Shown piece after piece: positions 22,572-30,039 of a stretch of DNA of 32,215 nucleotides. Below the pieces are notes generated by a model. That model saw only the letters and a program-made list of their open reading frames with translations, did no database searches and was not told where the DNA came from. Source of the DNA: an uncultured Clostridia bacterium (GTDB lineage: Bacteria > Bacillota > Clostridia > Christensenellales > Borkfalkiaceae); NCBI GenBank assembly GCA_947589235.1, contig CANQAX010000010.1, positions 1 to 32,215 on the forward strand. Direction: 5' to 3'. Positions within the stretch are counted from its first letter, which is position 1. Every line of letters starts with the position of its first letter. The translations under genes were made by a program, and so were the position numbers.

Positions 22572-23627
22572 TCAGAGGACGCGCCTGCGCCAGCCGTGGG
22601 GGTCGGGAAGCAAGCCGTTCTGGATGCCCGTCACGGTGTCGTAGAGCATCTGCGTGATCTTCCCCGCCTTCCCGTCGCGGACGACATAGTCGTGCCCGCG
22701 GTAGCGGATGAGCCCGACGGGCGCCACGACCGCCGCCGTGCCCGTCCCGAACGCCTCCTCGAGCGCGCCGCTCTCCGCCGCCTCCGCGACCTCGTCGATG
22801 GAGATGCGCCGCTCGCTCACGCGGTATCCCCTCTCGCGCAGAATGGAGAGGCAGCTCTTCCGCGTGATGCCGGGGAGAATGGAGCCGACGAGCGCGGGCG
22901 TCACGACCTCTCCGCCGATGACGAAGAAGATGTTCATGCTCCCCACTTCCTCGACGTACTTTCGCTCCGCGGCGTCGAGCCAGAGCACTTGGTCGAATCC
23001 CTGCCGCGCGGCGAGCTCTCCCGCCTTCAACGAGACGGCATAGTTGCCGAGGCACTTCGCCTCGCCCGTCCCGCCCGGGAAGGCACGGCAGAAGTTCTCC
23101 TCGACGAGGAGCTTGGTGGGCTCTGCCCCGTGCCCGAAGTAGTTTCCGACGGGGGACAGAATGATGAAGAAGAGGTATTCGGAGGAGGCATGCACGCCGA
23201 GCGCGGGGCGGGTCGCGATGATCGCGGGGCGGATGTAGAGCGCCGTCCCCTTTCCCTCGGGGACCCATTCCCGCTCGAGCCGCAGGAGCTCCTCGAGCCC
23301 CTCCTCGGCGACCCCTTCGTCGAACCGCGGGATACACAGGCGGTCCGCGGAGTTGTTCATGCGCTTCCAGTTCTCGTCGGGGCGGAACACAGCGAGCCCG
23401 CCGTCGGGCTGGCGGAACGCCTTCATGCCCTCAAAGACGCCCTGTGCGTAGTGGAAGATGCTCGTCGCAAGGTCGAAGGAAACGGGGACGTTCGGCTCGA
23501 TAGAGGGCTCGAGCCACCCCTCCCCCTCGCGGTAGCGCATGGTGAACATGTAGTCGGTAAAATACCGCCCGAATCCGAGCGGCGGCGTGGGTTTCGGTTT
23601 GCGAAATGAACAGGGCACGAATTTCAT
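22572..23627 (-). CDS. ilvE: Branched-chain amino acid aminotransferase
   Basis: A 351-residue fold-type IV PLP aminotransferase. It interconverts Leu/Ile/Val with their 2-oxo acids using 2-oxoglutarate. Features: the eukaryote-like/long-form N-terminus (GFGRYFTDYMFTMRYREGEGW), FHYAQGVFEGMKAFR (58-72), ALYIRP (129-134), the PLP-lysine block GNYAVSLKAG (194-203, Lys201), EEVGSMNIFFV (226-236), the phosphate-binding ALVGSILPGITRKS and FGTGTAAVVAPVG. Its ATG overlaps the yigZ TGA (ATGA), so it is translated by coupling as the last gene of tyrS-yigZ-ilvE. No T-box leader is seen. Confidence 0.95.
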   Translation of the reverse strand: MKFVPCSFRKPKPTPPLGFGRYFTDYMFTMRYREGEGWLEPSIEPNVPVSFDLATSIFHYAQGVFEGMKAFRQPDGGLAVFRPDENWKRMNNSADRLCIPRFDEGVAEEGLEELLRLEREWVPEGKGTALYIRPAIIATRPALGVHASSEYLFFIILSPVGNYFGHGAEPTKLLVEENFCRAFPGGTGEAKCLGNYAVSLKAGELAARQGFDQVLWLDAAERKYVEEVGSMNIFFVIGGEVVTPALVGSILPGITRKSCLSILRERGYRVSERRISIDEVAEAAESGALEEAFGTGTAAVVAPVGLIRYRGHDYVVRDGKAGKITQMLYDTVTGIQNGLLPDPHGWRRRVL

Positions 23628-24256
23628 AGAGGTTCCCTCCCCGAAAAGGGATAAAAGTATCGGTTTCCCGCCGTGAGGCGGACCTTGCCGTTGAAGAAGT
23701 CGCGGGCGCGGGCGGAAAACTCCGCCTCCTCGCTCTCGCGGACGGCGACGAGAAAGCTCGCCCCCTCGCCGAAGGAGCGGGAAAGCACTTCCTCGCCCTC
23801 CAAGAAGCGGAGCGCGGCGGAGACGGACGCATAGTCCACCTCGAGCAAAATTTCCGCGCACATCTCATACATGCGGCAGGGCGCCGCCTGCACGCACTCC
23901 GCGGCACAGCCCGCATAGGCGCGCGTCAATCCCCCCGCGCCGAGCTTCACGCCGCCGAAATACCGCACGACGGCAAGCGTCGTCTCGCGCAAATTCTTTG
24001 CCTTGAGCACGCCCAAGATGGGCATGCCCGCCGTCCCCTGCGGTTCGCCGTCGTCCGAAAAGCGCTGGAGATTGCCCGCCTTGTCCGCGACCGAGCCGAA
24101 ACAGACGTGCGTGGCAAGCGGATGCGCCGCGCGCACCCGCCCCAAAAACGCCCGAGCCTCCTCCTCGCCCTCCGTGTGGCAGACGAAGGAGAGAAAGCGG
24201 GAGCGCTCGATGACCTTTTCCGCCGCCGTCTCGCCGACGACGCTCGCGTACTTCAT
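23624..24256 (-). CDS. yigZ: IMPACT/YigZ family protein
   Basis: A 210-residue UPF0029/IMPACT-family protein. The conserved N-terminal domain shows [10 protein letters not shown] (16-25), ATHVCFGSV (48-56), [14 protein letters not shown] (68-81) and [20 protein letters not shown] (95-114); a smaller C-terminal domain follows (about 135-205). YigZ-like proteins are linked to ribosome and translation control, but their biochemistry is poorly known. The start ATG overlaps the tyrS TGA by ATGA, and the stop overlaps ilvE likewise, so this is the middle gene of a tightly coupled operon. Confidence 0.93.
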   Translation of the reverse strand: MKYASVVGETAAEKVIERSRFLSFVCHTEGEEEARAFLGRVRAAHPLATHVCFGSVADKAGNLQRFSDDGEPQGTAGMPILGVLKAKNLRETTLAVVRYFGGVKLGAGGLTRAYAGCAAECVQAAPCRMYEMCAEILLEVDYASVSAALRFLEGEEVLSRSFGEGASFLVAVRESEEAEFSARARDFFNGKVRLTAGNRYFYPFSGREPL

Positions 24257-25446
24257 TTCCTCACGATCCTGACGTGCGCCTTTTTCCCCTTGTGGAGCAC
24301 GAATTCGCCCGCGGGGAGCGGGAAGGAGAGATCGGAAACTTTTGTCTCGTTCACCGAGACGCCGCCCTGCTCGACGAGCCGCCGCGCCTCGCCGTTGGAC
24401 TTGGCAAATCCCGCCGCGACGAGCACGCCGACGATGTTTGCGGTGTCCGCGGGGATCTCGCGCACGGGCATTTCGCCCTCGCCGCCGAACGCGGCGCGCG
24501 CCTCCGAGCGGGCACGCTCCGCCTCTTCCTCGCCGTGCACCGTCCGCGTGAGCTCGAACGCGAGCCGTTCCTTGGCGGCGTTCATGCGCTCGTCGCGGTG
24601 CGAACAGAGCTCCGCGATCTCCTCGAGCGGGACGAAGGTGAGCAGGCGGAAGCACGACTCGACGTCGTCGTCCGCCGTGTTTCTCCAATATTGATAGAAT
24701 TCGTAGGGGGTCGTCTTGTTCTTGTCGAGCCAGACGGCGCCCTTCTGCGTCTTGCCCATCTTCTTCCCCTCGCTCGTGGTGAGGAGGCGGAAGGTCATGG
24801 CATAGGCGGGCTTCTGCGCCTTTCTGCGGATGAGGTCGGCGCCCGCGAGAATGTTGCTCCACTGGTCGTCGCCGCCGAGCTCGAGCGAGCAGCCGTACCG
24901 CTCGTGCAGGACATAGAAGTCATACGCCTGCATGAGCATGTAGTTGAATTCGAGGAAGGAGAGCCCGCGCTCCATTCTCGACTTGAAGCACTCCGCCGTG
25001 AGCATCTTGTTCACCGAGAAGTTGACGCCGACGTCGCGGAGGAAATCGACATAGTTGAGCCCGAGGAGCCAGTCGGCGTTGTTGACGATGACGGCGGCGT
25101 TCTCCCCCTCGAAGCGGAGGAAGCGCGCCATCTGCGCCTTGAAACACTCGACGTGCCGCGCGATGGTCTCCTTGGTCAGCATGGCGCGCATGTCCGTCCG
25201 TCCCGACGGGTCGCCGATCATCGCCGTGCCGCCGCCGATGAGCACGATGGGCTTGTGCCCCGCGTCCTGCATGTGCTTCATCGCGACGAGCTGCATGAAG
25301 TGCCCGACATGCAGGCTGTCCGCCGTCGGGTCGAATCCGATATAGAAGGGCACGCTCTCCCTGCCGAGGAGCCCGTAGAGCTCCTCCTCGTATACGGTCT
25401 GTTTGATGAATCCCCGCTCGCGGAGGGTGTCCATGACGTTTTTCAT
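24253..25446 (-). CDS. tyrS: Tyrosyl-tRNA synthetase
   Basis: A 397-residue class I aminoacyl-tRNA synthetase. It has HVGH (46-49, the HIGH motif), the tyrosine pocket [14 protein letters not shown] (36-49), GGDDQWSN (191-198), the KMSKS-type loop KMGKT (229-233), and a C-terminal S4 RNA-binding domain (about 330-397, [17 protein letters not shown]). The full length is present. AGGTGA precedes the ATG. It is the first gene of tyrS-yigZ-ilvE. The promoter is clear, but no T-box leader, common for synthetase genes in this group, is visible in the short 5' region. Confidence 0.96.
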   Translation of the reverse strand: MKNVMDTLRERGFIKQTVYEEELYGLLGRESVPFYIGFDPTADSLHVGHFMQLVAMKHMQDAGHKPIVLIGGGTAMIGDPSGRTDMRAMLTKETIARHVECFKAQMARFLRFEGENAAVIVNNADWLLGLNYVDFLRDVGVNFSVNKMLTAECFKSRMERGLSFLEFNYMLMQAYDFYVLHERYGCSLELGGDDQWSNILAGADLIRRKAQKPAYAMTFRLLTTSEGKKMGKTQKGAVWLDKNKTTPYEFYQYWRNTADDDVESCFRLLTFVPLEEIAELCSHRDERMNAAKERLAFELTRTVHGEEEAERARSEARAAFGGEGEMPVREIPADTANIVGVLVAAGFAKSNGEARRLVEQGGVSVNETKVSDLSFPLPAGEFVLHKGKKAHVRIVRK

Positions 25447-25469
25447 ATTTCACCTGCCTTTCGCGCACT

Positions 25470-25499
25470 ATTATACAACCCTTCGCGGGGGAAAGTCAA
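25470..25499 (-). promoter_or_regulatory. Promoter of the tyrS-yigZ-ilvE operon
   Basis: Minus strand TTGACT (25499-25494), 18 bases, TATAAT (25475-25470), 24 bases before the tyrS start. The short leader leaves no room for a T-box. Confidence 0.75.
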
Positions 25500-25520
25500 T
25501 AAAATCGAGGCAAAAAGGTT

Positions 25521-25697
25521 TCAGCGGGCGCGCGCCATTGCCCGCTCGCGCACGTTGAGACCGCGGAGCGAGGCGAGAGCCGTGAGGAGCTCCTCCGTCG
25601 TGCGCTCCTCGCGCATCCTGTTTTCGAGGACGCGGTTGCGCTCGTCGTGCGCCCTGTCCTCCGTCCGTTCGAGATATTCTTCGATCATCGCTTTCAT
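25521..25697 (-). CDS. Small charged hypothetical protein
   Basis: A possible 58-residue protein, MKAMIEEYLERTEDRAHDER... to ...GLNVRERAMARAR, rich in Glu and Arg, most likely helical. It has no known motif. A GGGAAG lies just before the chosen ATG, which is a modest ribosome site. It is transcribed divergently from the WYL regulator and shares its ~75-base control region, and it ends just ahead of the tyrS promoter. It may be a target of that regulator. Whether it is expressed cannot be decided from sequence. Confidence 0.45.
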   Translation of the reverse strand: MKAMIEEYLERTEDRAHDERNRVLENRMREERTTEELLTALASLRGLNVRERAMARAR

Positions 25698-25720
25698 GCT
25701 TCCCATTATCCATATAATAC

Positions 25721-25749
25721 TTGACATATGTTGTCATATATGATAAAAT
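25721..25749 (+). promoter_or_regulatory. Promoter of the WYL regulator with TGACA/TGTCA inverted repeat
   Basis: TTGACA (25721-25726), 17 bases, TAAAAT (25744-25749). The inverted repeat TGACA-N5-TGTCA (25722-25736) overlaps the -35 and is a plausible operator for autoregulation. Confidence 0.7.
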
Positions 25750-25769
25750 TTTTTCGGAGGAAGCAAAAA

Positions 25770-26693
25770 ATGAAGTACGAAATCATGCTCGATATTCTCT
25801 TTACCCTGCTTGCCAAGAACAAGGTGACGGCGGGCTATCTTGCCGCGCGGCACGATATCTCCGTCCGCACGGTGTACCGCTACATCGACGAGATGACGTG
25901 CGCGGGCATTCCCATTGACGTGTACCGCGGCTCGAACGGGGGGATCTACATCTCGGACGCGTTCAAGCTCCCGAAGGGACTGATGACGCGCGAGGAGTAT
26001 TCCCGCTCGGTGGACGCGCTCGAGGCGATGCTCTCGGAGAGCGGCGACGAGACGCTGAAGAGCGCCCTCGAAAAGCTCAAGGCACACATCAAGGCGGAGA
26101 AATTCGACACTTCGCTCTCGGGCAACATTCTCGTGGACAGCGGGACATGGGGCGACGAGCGGAAATTTTCCGAGAAGCTCTCCCTCGTCACCGACGCGGT
26201 GAACGCGTGCGAGGCGCTCGAGATCGACTACGTGGACCGCGGCGGCGAGCGGACGAAGCGGGTCATCCTGCCCCACCTTCTCGTGTACAAGCAGAATATC
26301 TGGTACGTGTACGCTTGGTGCAGGCGGCGGGACGCCTTCCGCCTCTTCAAGCTCGGGAGAATGCGCTCCGTCCTCCGCACGGGGGAGACGTTTGAGCGGA
26401 TCCCCTTCTCGCGCGAGGACATTCCCCTCTCCTTCTGGGGCGCCGAGAGGACGGTGTGCGCGCGCTTTCTCATCTCGCCCGAAACGCTCCCCTTCGCCGA
26501 GGAATGGCTCGGCGTCGAGAACATCTCCGAGCGGAACGGGACATACCGCGCCGACGTGCAGCTGCCCGACGACGAATCGCTCGTGGGAAAAATTCTGTCG
26601 GCGGGAGCGGGGCTGTGCGTGCTCGAGCCCGAGGAGCTCCGCGAGCGCGTGAAGAGCGAGGCGGCAAAGATCGCCGCCTCCTACCCGGATTAA
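25770..26693 (+). CDS. HTH/WYL-domain transcriptional regulator
   Basis: A 307-residue cytoplasmic regulator. The N-terminus is an HTH_11-type winged helix (1-60, ITLL... NKVTAGYLAARHDISVRTVYRYIDEMTCAGIPIDVYRGSNGGIYI). A linker and the WYL ligand-sensing domain follow (about 145-215; VILPHLLVYKQNIWYVYAWCRRRDAFRLFKLGRM), then a C-terminal extension (WCX-like). Such proteins sense nucleic acid or nucleotide ligands and control stress, phage defence or metabolism. The ATG at 25770 follows GGAGG; an earlier in-frame ATG lies in the promoter. The target is not obvious; the divergent small ORF is the nearest candidate. Downstream lies a gene-free repeat block. Confidence 0.88.
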   Translation: MKYEIMLDILFTLLAKNKVTAGYLAARHDISVRTVYRYIDEMTCAGIPIDVYRGSNGGIYISDAFKLPKGLMTREEYSRSVDALEAMLSESGDETLKSALEKLKAHIKAEKFDTSLSGNILVDSGTWGDERKFSEKLSLVTDAVNACEALEIDYVDRGGERTKRVILPHLLVYKQNIWYVYAWCRRRDAFRLFKLGRMRSVLRTGETFERIPFSREDIPLSFWGAERTVCARFLISPETLPFAEEWLGVENISERNGTYRADVQLPDDESLVGKILSAGAGLCVLEPEELRERVKSEAAKIAASYPD

Positions 26694-26724
26694 AAATCGA
26701 TTGCCGCTTTCCGCCTCTCTTGCA

Positions 26725-26860
26725 AATGCGGCGTCCACTGTCGCGCTTTTCTTGGCGCCCCTTTGAGGGAGAATTGCGACGCTCCATGCCGATTGCCTCG
26801 GCGCCTCTTGAGAATTTCGGCGCTTCATGCCGACTGTCTCGGCGCCCCCTTGAGGGGCAC
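26725..26860. repeat. Tandem ~55-bp imperfect repeats after the WYL gene
   Basis: Three imperfect copies of a unit containing GCGACGCTCCATGCCGATTG then CCTCGGCGCC and TTGAG, spaced about 55 bases. The last ends TCGGCGCCCCCTTGAGGGG. No gene is seen in this stretch. Confidence 0.6.
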
Positions 26861-26988
26861 CGAAGGCGTACCCGCAGGGTTGAGCTGTCACGGCTGCCCT
26901 TGCCGTGAAGGAGGGGATATTATAAATAAGGTTGACCTCATTTGAGGCTTCCCCCTTCACACAAGGGGGAAGCTCCGCCGTACGGCGG

Positions 26989-27132
26989 TGATGGGGATTG
27001 GTATAAGATTGTTATAATATGTTCCCATCCCCATCCGTCACGGCTTGCGCCGTGCCACCTTCCCCTTCCCGAGGAAGGGTAAGGCTTGCCTCACCGCCGT
27101 CACACCCCTTTGGGCGCGCAAAGGCGGCGCGC
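26989..27132. repeat. Dispersed repeat unit, copy 2 of 2
   Basis: Partner of the 13241-13373 unit: TGATGGGGATTGGTATAAG, then CCCATCCCCATCCGTCACGG, CCACCTTCCCCTTCCCGAGG and an end near GCGCGCAAAGGCGGCGC. Upstream sequence (26910-26988) is also distantly shared with 13144-13240. Confidence 0.8.
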
Positions 27133-27235
27133 CACTTCCTACGCAAGGTACGCCCTACGGGTGCCCTCAAAGGGGGCAACAAGGGGCGGTGACCTCATTC
27201 CGCCATGTCATATGTCGCGACCCGACGTATAATAA

Positions 27236-27385
27236 TGTCATGTTGAGCGGAGCGTAGCGGAGTCGAAACATCTACACCTTATTATCAAAGCCTAACTCTG
27301 CATTATTGAGCATAGATTTCTCGACTTCGCTCCGTACCGCACTCGCCCATTGCTCGTGCGCTACTCCGCTCCGCTCGAAATGACA
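27236..27385. repeat. Palindromic TGTCAT/ATGACA element, copy 3
   Basis: Begins TGTCATGTTGAGCGGAGCG, contains GAAACATCT and CCTTATT, and ends CGCTCGAAATGACA, with AGATTTCTCGACTTCGCTCC near the middle. It is the longest of the three copies because of an extra insert. Confidence 0.75.
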
Positions 27386-27410
27386 ATCCCCGCAGTTCGC
27401 TCGCGTTATG

Positions 27411-27470
27411 CCCCTCCTCCCCCCTACCCCCCTCCCCGTTTGCGGGGAGGGGGGTAGGGGGAGGGGCTCC
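27411..27470. repeat. Long C-rich/G-rich hairpin
   Basis: CCCCTCCTCCCCCCTACCCC and CCTCCCCG on one side, then CGGGGAGG and GGGGTAGGGGGAGGGG on the other, around a GTTTG loop. It is related to the repeats at 8978-9163. Confidence 0.75.
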
Positions 27471-27552
27471 GTAGCCGTCAAATTAAAAAATACGGGGACA
27501 TGAGAAGCATCGAGCGGCAAGGCGATATGAGAAGAATCGGGAGACAAGAGAC

Positions 27553-27589
27553 ATGAGAAAAGAGGGCGCGGTGCGCCCTCTTTTCTCAT
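27553..27589. terminator. Perfect 17-bp hairpin with a 3-base loop
   Basis: Arms 27553-27569 and 27573-27589 are exactly complementary (core GAGAAAAGAGGGCGC). The T/A-rich ends make it a candidate bidirectional terminator, but it lies 420 bases after the nearest gene (28011-29117, minus), beyond the tandem array. Confidence 0.6.
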
Positions 27590-27599
27590 CGTATTTTCC

Positions 27600-27995
27600 G
27601 TTCCGATTTTCTGCTCTACCTTTCCAACCGATTTCTGCTTGTTCTCCGTTCCGAATTTGAATCAATCTTTCCAATCAACTTTTGCTCTTTCTTCCGTTTC
27701 GGTTTTCTGCTCTACCTTTTTAACCGATTTCTGCTTGTTCTCCGTTCCGAATTTGAATCGATCTTTCCAATCAACTTCTGTTCTTTCTTCCGTTCCAGTT
27801 TCCTGCTTCATTTTCTAACCGATTTCTGCTCGTTCTCCGTTCCGAATTTGAATCAATCTTTCCAATCAACTTTTGCTCTACCTTTCCAACCGATTTCTGC
27901 TTGTTCTCCGTTCCGAATTTGAATCAATCTTTCCAATCAACTATTACTCTACCTTTCTAACCGATTTCGCTTGATCCCGTTCCAATTTTCGTGCA
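27600..27995. repeat. Tandem array of 71- and 96-bp units
   Basis: The marker AACCGATTTC recurs at 27626, 27722, 27817, 27888 and 27959, giving spacings of 96, 95, 71 and 71. Each unit contains GTTCTCCGTTCCGAATTTGA then ATC(A/G)ATCTTTCCAATCAAC. The longer units carry an extra ~25 bases (CTTTCTTCCGTTTCGG-like). The block is AT-richer and pyrimidine-rich on the plus strand compared with its surroundings. It starts directly after the stop of the membrane-anchored XRE gene. No open frame spans it on either strand. Confidence 0.88.
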
Positions 27996-28010
27996 ACTTT
28001 CGGTTGAATT

Positions 28011-29117
28011 TTATACCTCGAAATTGCTCCAGTCGCCGTAGACGGCGGCGAGGACGACGATGAAGATCAGAAACGCGGCGACGAATCCCCAGAAAATACA
28101 ATTCTTGATGAGGCGTTTTTTCTTCGCCTTCCGCTGCAATTCGGAAACGATCTCGACGTTCTTTTTGTACTGCTCCTTGCCGCGCCCCACTTCCTCGGCG
28201 CAGGCGGCGGTGTCCACGGGAACGCGCGGGGTCTTACCTGCCTTCGCACGCGCCCCGGAGATCTCGAGACGGATTTCCTCGAGGCTCTTCGCCGTGCCCG
28301 CCGAGATGACCCGCGTCATCTGCTTCTGCACGAGGTCGGCCCTCTTCTTGGCGGTGCCGATGGTGTAGAGGCGCACGCAGCCGAGGCGGAGCTTGTAGGT
28401 ATTCGTCGTCCCATCCTTCGTGAAGTAGCTGATGGAGAGCTCATACCGCGTTGCCGGGACGAGATCGGGCACCGGCTGCGAGCCGACGCCGACGCCCGCG
28501 ATGGAGCCGACCATGACGCCCACCGTATGCGATTTTTCGTACCCCATCGACTGCCCGTCGTTCGTGATGGAGAAGTCGATGATGTTCTCGTAGGGGCAGA
28601 CGAACTGTTCGGCGCCGTCCCAGAAGAATCCGATGACGCCGCGCCTGTCGTCCGTGAAGAACGAGGCGAGAATGTCGTGCTGCAACTGCACCGTCTTGGT
28701 ATAGTCATGGGCGCGGAGCGCGTCGGCGTGCTCCCCGTACAGGCGGGCGAACGTGCTGTCCGACGTCTTGTTCGGACCGACGTAGCGCTTCTTGGACTTC
28801 GGCTCATAATAATAGCCGTGATCGAAGTCGGCATGCTCGTACCCGAGGCGTTCCCCCGAATCGAAGGTATCGCGGTAGGCGGGAACGCGCGTCTCATTGA
28901 CGGGCTTGACCGTCACATCCACGGCGTCGTTGAGGAGCGCATCGTACGTCACGCCAAAGATCTCGGAGAGTTTCCTTATCTTGTCCATTTCGGGAACGCT
29001 CGTTCCCGTTTCCCACTTGTAGACGGACTGCCGCGAGACGTCCAACTTGAAGGCGAGATCTTCCTGCGACATGCCGTTCTGTTTCCTTAAGTACATGATT
29101 TTTTCGTAAAGTTTCAT
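28011..29117 (-). CDS. Membrane-anchored XRE-family regulator
   Basis: A 368-residue protein. Residues 1-62 are a Cro/C1-type helix-turn-helix (IMYLRKQNGMSQEDLAFKLDVSRQSVYKWETGTSVPEMDKIRKLSEIFGV). The middle (about 90-290) is an unknown, beta-rich domain with FFTDDRRGVIGFFWDGAEQF, SQPVPDLVPATRYELSISYF and KLRLGCVRLYTI. A basic, helical segment (about 310-338) leads to one transmembrane helix near the C-terminus (about 339-361, NCIFWGFVAAFLIFIVVLAAVY). The HTH is thus cytoplasmic and anchored by the tail. The middle domain may sense a membrane or cytosolic signal; this is inferred. GAGGA precedes the start. A palindrome at 29181-29200 may be its operator. Confidence 0.85.
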   Translation of the reverse strand: MKLYEKIMYLRKQNGMSQEDLAFKLDVSRQSVYKWETGTSVPEMDKIRKLSEIFGVTYDALLNDAVDVTVKPVNETRVPAYRDTFDSGERLGYEHADFDHGYYYEPKSKKRYVGPNKTSDSTFARLYGEHADALRAHDYTKTVQLQHDILASFFTDDRRGVIGFFWDGAEQFVCPYENIIDFSITNDGQSMGYEKSHTVGVMVGSIAGVGVGSQPVPDLVPATRYELSISYFTKDGTTNTYKLRLGCVRLYTIGTAKKRADLVQKQMTRVISAGTAKSLEEIRLEISGARAKAGKTPRVPVDTAACAEEVGRGKEQYKKNVEIVSELQRKAKKKRLIKNCIFWGFVAAFLIFIVVLAAVYGDWSNFEV

Positions 29118-29136
29118 ACCGTCCTCCTATACCGCA

Positions 29137-29165
29137 ATTCTACCATGTTTCGCGCCGTGCAACAA
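29137..29165 (-). promoter_or_regulatory. Promoter of the membrane-anchored XRE gene
   Basis: Minus strand TTGTTG (29165-29160), 17 bases, TAGAAT (29142-29137). The -35 is weak, consistent with regulation. Confidence 0.5.
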
Positions 29166-29180
29166 GCAACCGAAGTTTGC

Positions 29181-29200
29181 AAACCGTCAACCGACGGTTT
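29181..29200. promoter_or_regulatory. Palindrome AAACCGTC-N4-GACGGTTT upstream of the XRE promoter
   Basis: Perfect 8-base arms, 4-base centre, 16 bases upstream of the -35. It also follows the stop of the nucleoside hydrolase-like gene (29215), so it could instead be a weak terminator, but no T-run follows. The overlapping GTTTGCAAAC (29175-29184) is a further palindrome. Confidence 0.45.
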
Positions 29201-29214
29201 ACATTTTCCGTTTT

Positions 29215-30003
29215 TTACTCGGCGAGCAAGTCGAGATACCCCCTGTTTCCGCGGTATTTTGCCACGGTGAGGCGGTTTCCGTCGCGGTCCGTCCCCTCCT
29301 CGAGGGAAAACCACTCGGGGTGGCGGAGCACCTTGACCGCGATGTCGTCCCAGACGTAACAGCCCTTCTCCCCCGAAAGGAAGGTCCGCTCGCGGCACCG
29401 TGCGACGATGCGGTGCAGGACGTCCGTCTTTGGAATTTCCCTCTCCTGCACATTGAAGAGCGGGTGGCGGCAGGTGTCCATCGTGGCGGCGACGTGCGGG
29501 AATTTCACGCAGGCGGAGAACGCCGCGCGGTCCAACGCATGGTTGAATTCGTAGCCGCGGAAGTTGGGCTCCTCGGCGATGTTGCCGCCCATGAACACGA
29601 AGCGGCGGCAGCTCCCCCGCCCGAGAATGCGCGGGACGAGGGTCATCGGACCGAGCGAGAGAAGGTCGTACTCCCCCGAGAGGGCGGAGAGCCACTCCGC
29701 AAAGGGCACGGAAGGGACGTCCTCTTCGGGGTCGGGGAACAGGTCCCCCATGCCGTCGTCGCCGTGTATCGTCTTGAGGAACTGCTCGGGCTGCTCCTCC
29801 GCCGTCGTATCGACGATGAGGGCGCGGGCGCCGAGGAAGGCGACGAGCTTCTTTGCGTTCCCGAGGGAGACGCCCCGCGGGACATTCCCCCCGACCGCGA
29901 CGAGGACGACTTCGCGGTAGCCGTCCGATGAGGCATGGGCGAGGACGTCCGCCGTCGCCGCGGCGTCGTCGAGCCCGTAATCGCAACAGAGAATGAGTTT
30001 CAT
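29215..30003 (-). CDS. Nucleoside hydrolase-like protein (IUNH superfamily)
   Basis: A 262-residue protein with the inosine-uridine nucleoside hydrolase plan. The N-terminal calcium motif, usually DTDPGxDDA, reads CCDYGLDDAAA, keeping Asp8, Asp12 and Asp13. GGN-V-P (38-42), SLGPMTLVPRIL (116-127), FMGGNIAE (137-144), EFNHALDRAAF (152-162) and WDDIAV (218-223) follow. The His usual in the last motif is Trp218. The family splits the N-glycosidic bond of nucleosides; here the changed first motif and loss of His make substrate and activity uncertain. GGTGA precedes the start. It follows asnS by 36 bases in the same direction and probably ends a proS-asnS operon. Confidence 0.82.
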   Translation of the reverse strand: MKLILCCDYGLDDAAATADVLAHASSDGYREVVLVAVGGNVPRGVSLGNAKKLVAFLGARALIVDTTAEEQPEQFLKTIHGDDGMGDLFPDPEEDVPSVPFAEWLSALSGEYDLLSLGPMTLVPRILGRGSCRRFVFMGGNIAEEPNFRGYEFNHALDRAAFSACVKFPHVAATMDTCRHPLFNVQEREIPKTDVLHRIVARCRERTFLSGEKGCYVWDDIAVKVLRHPEWFSLEEGTDRDGNRLTVAKYRGNRGYLDLLAE

Positions 30004-30014
30004 AATTCACCGAA

Positions 30015-30033
30015 CCCCTCCGCGCGGGAGGGG
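30015..30033 (-). other. Small hairpin between asnS and the nucleoside hydrolase-like gene
   Basis: A 7-bp stem CCCCTCC / GGAGGGG with a GCGCG loop, no T-run. It lies in the 36-base gap and may attenuate expression of the last gene. Confidence 0.4.
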
Positions 30034-30039
30034 CTCCTT

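Noticed and set aside
25447..25520. T-box or other riboswitch before tyrS
   Set aside because: The leader is only about 25 bases from the predicted start of transcription; no T-box sequence (TGGNACCGCG type) was found.
27483..27674. Short minus-strand frame overlapping the tandem array and hairpin
   Set aside because: It runs through the perfect hairpin and into the repeats, with unit lengths of 71 that break the frame; no ribosome site.
27600..27995. CRISPR array
   Set aside because: Units of 71-96 bp are nearly identical along their length, with no short repeat/unique spacer alternation and no cas genes.
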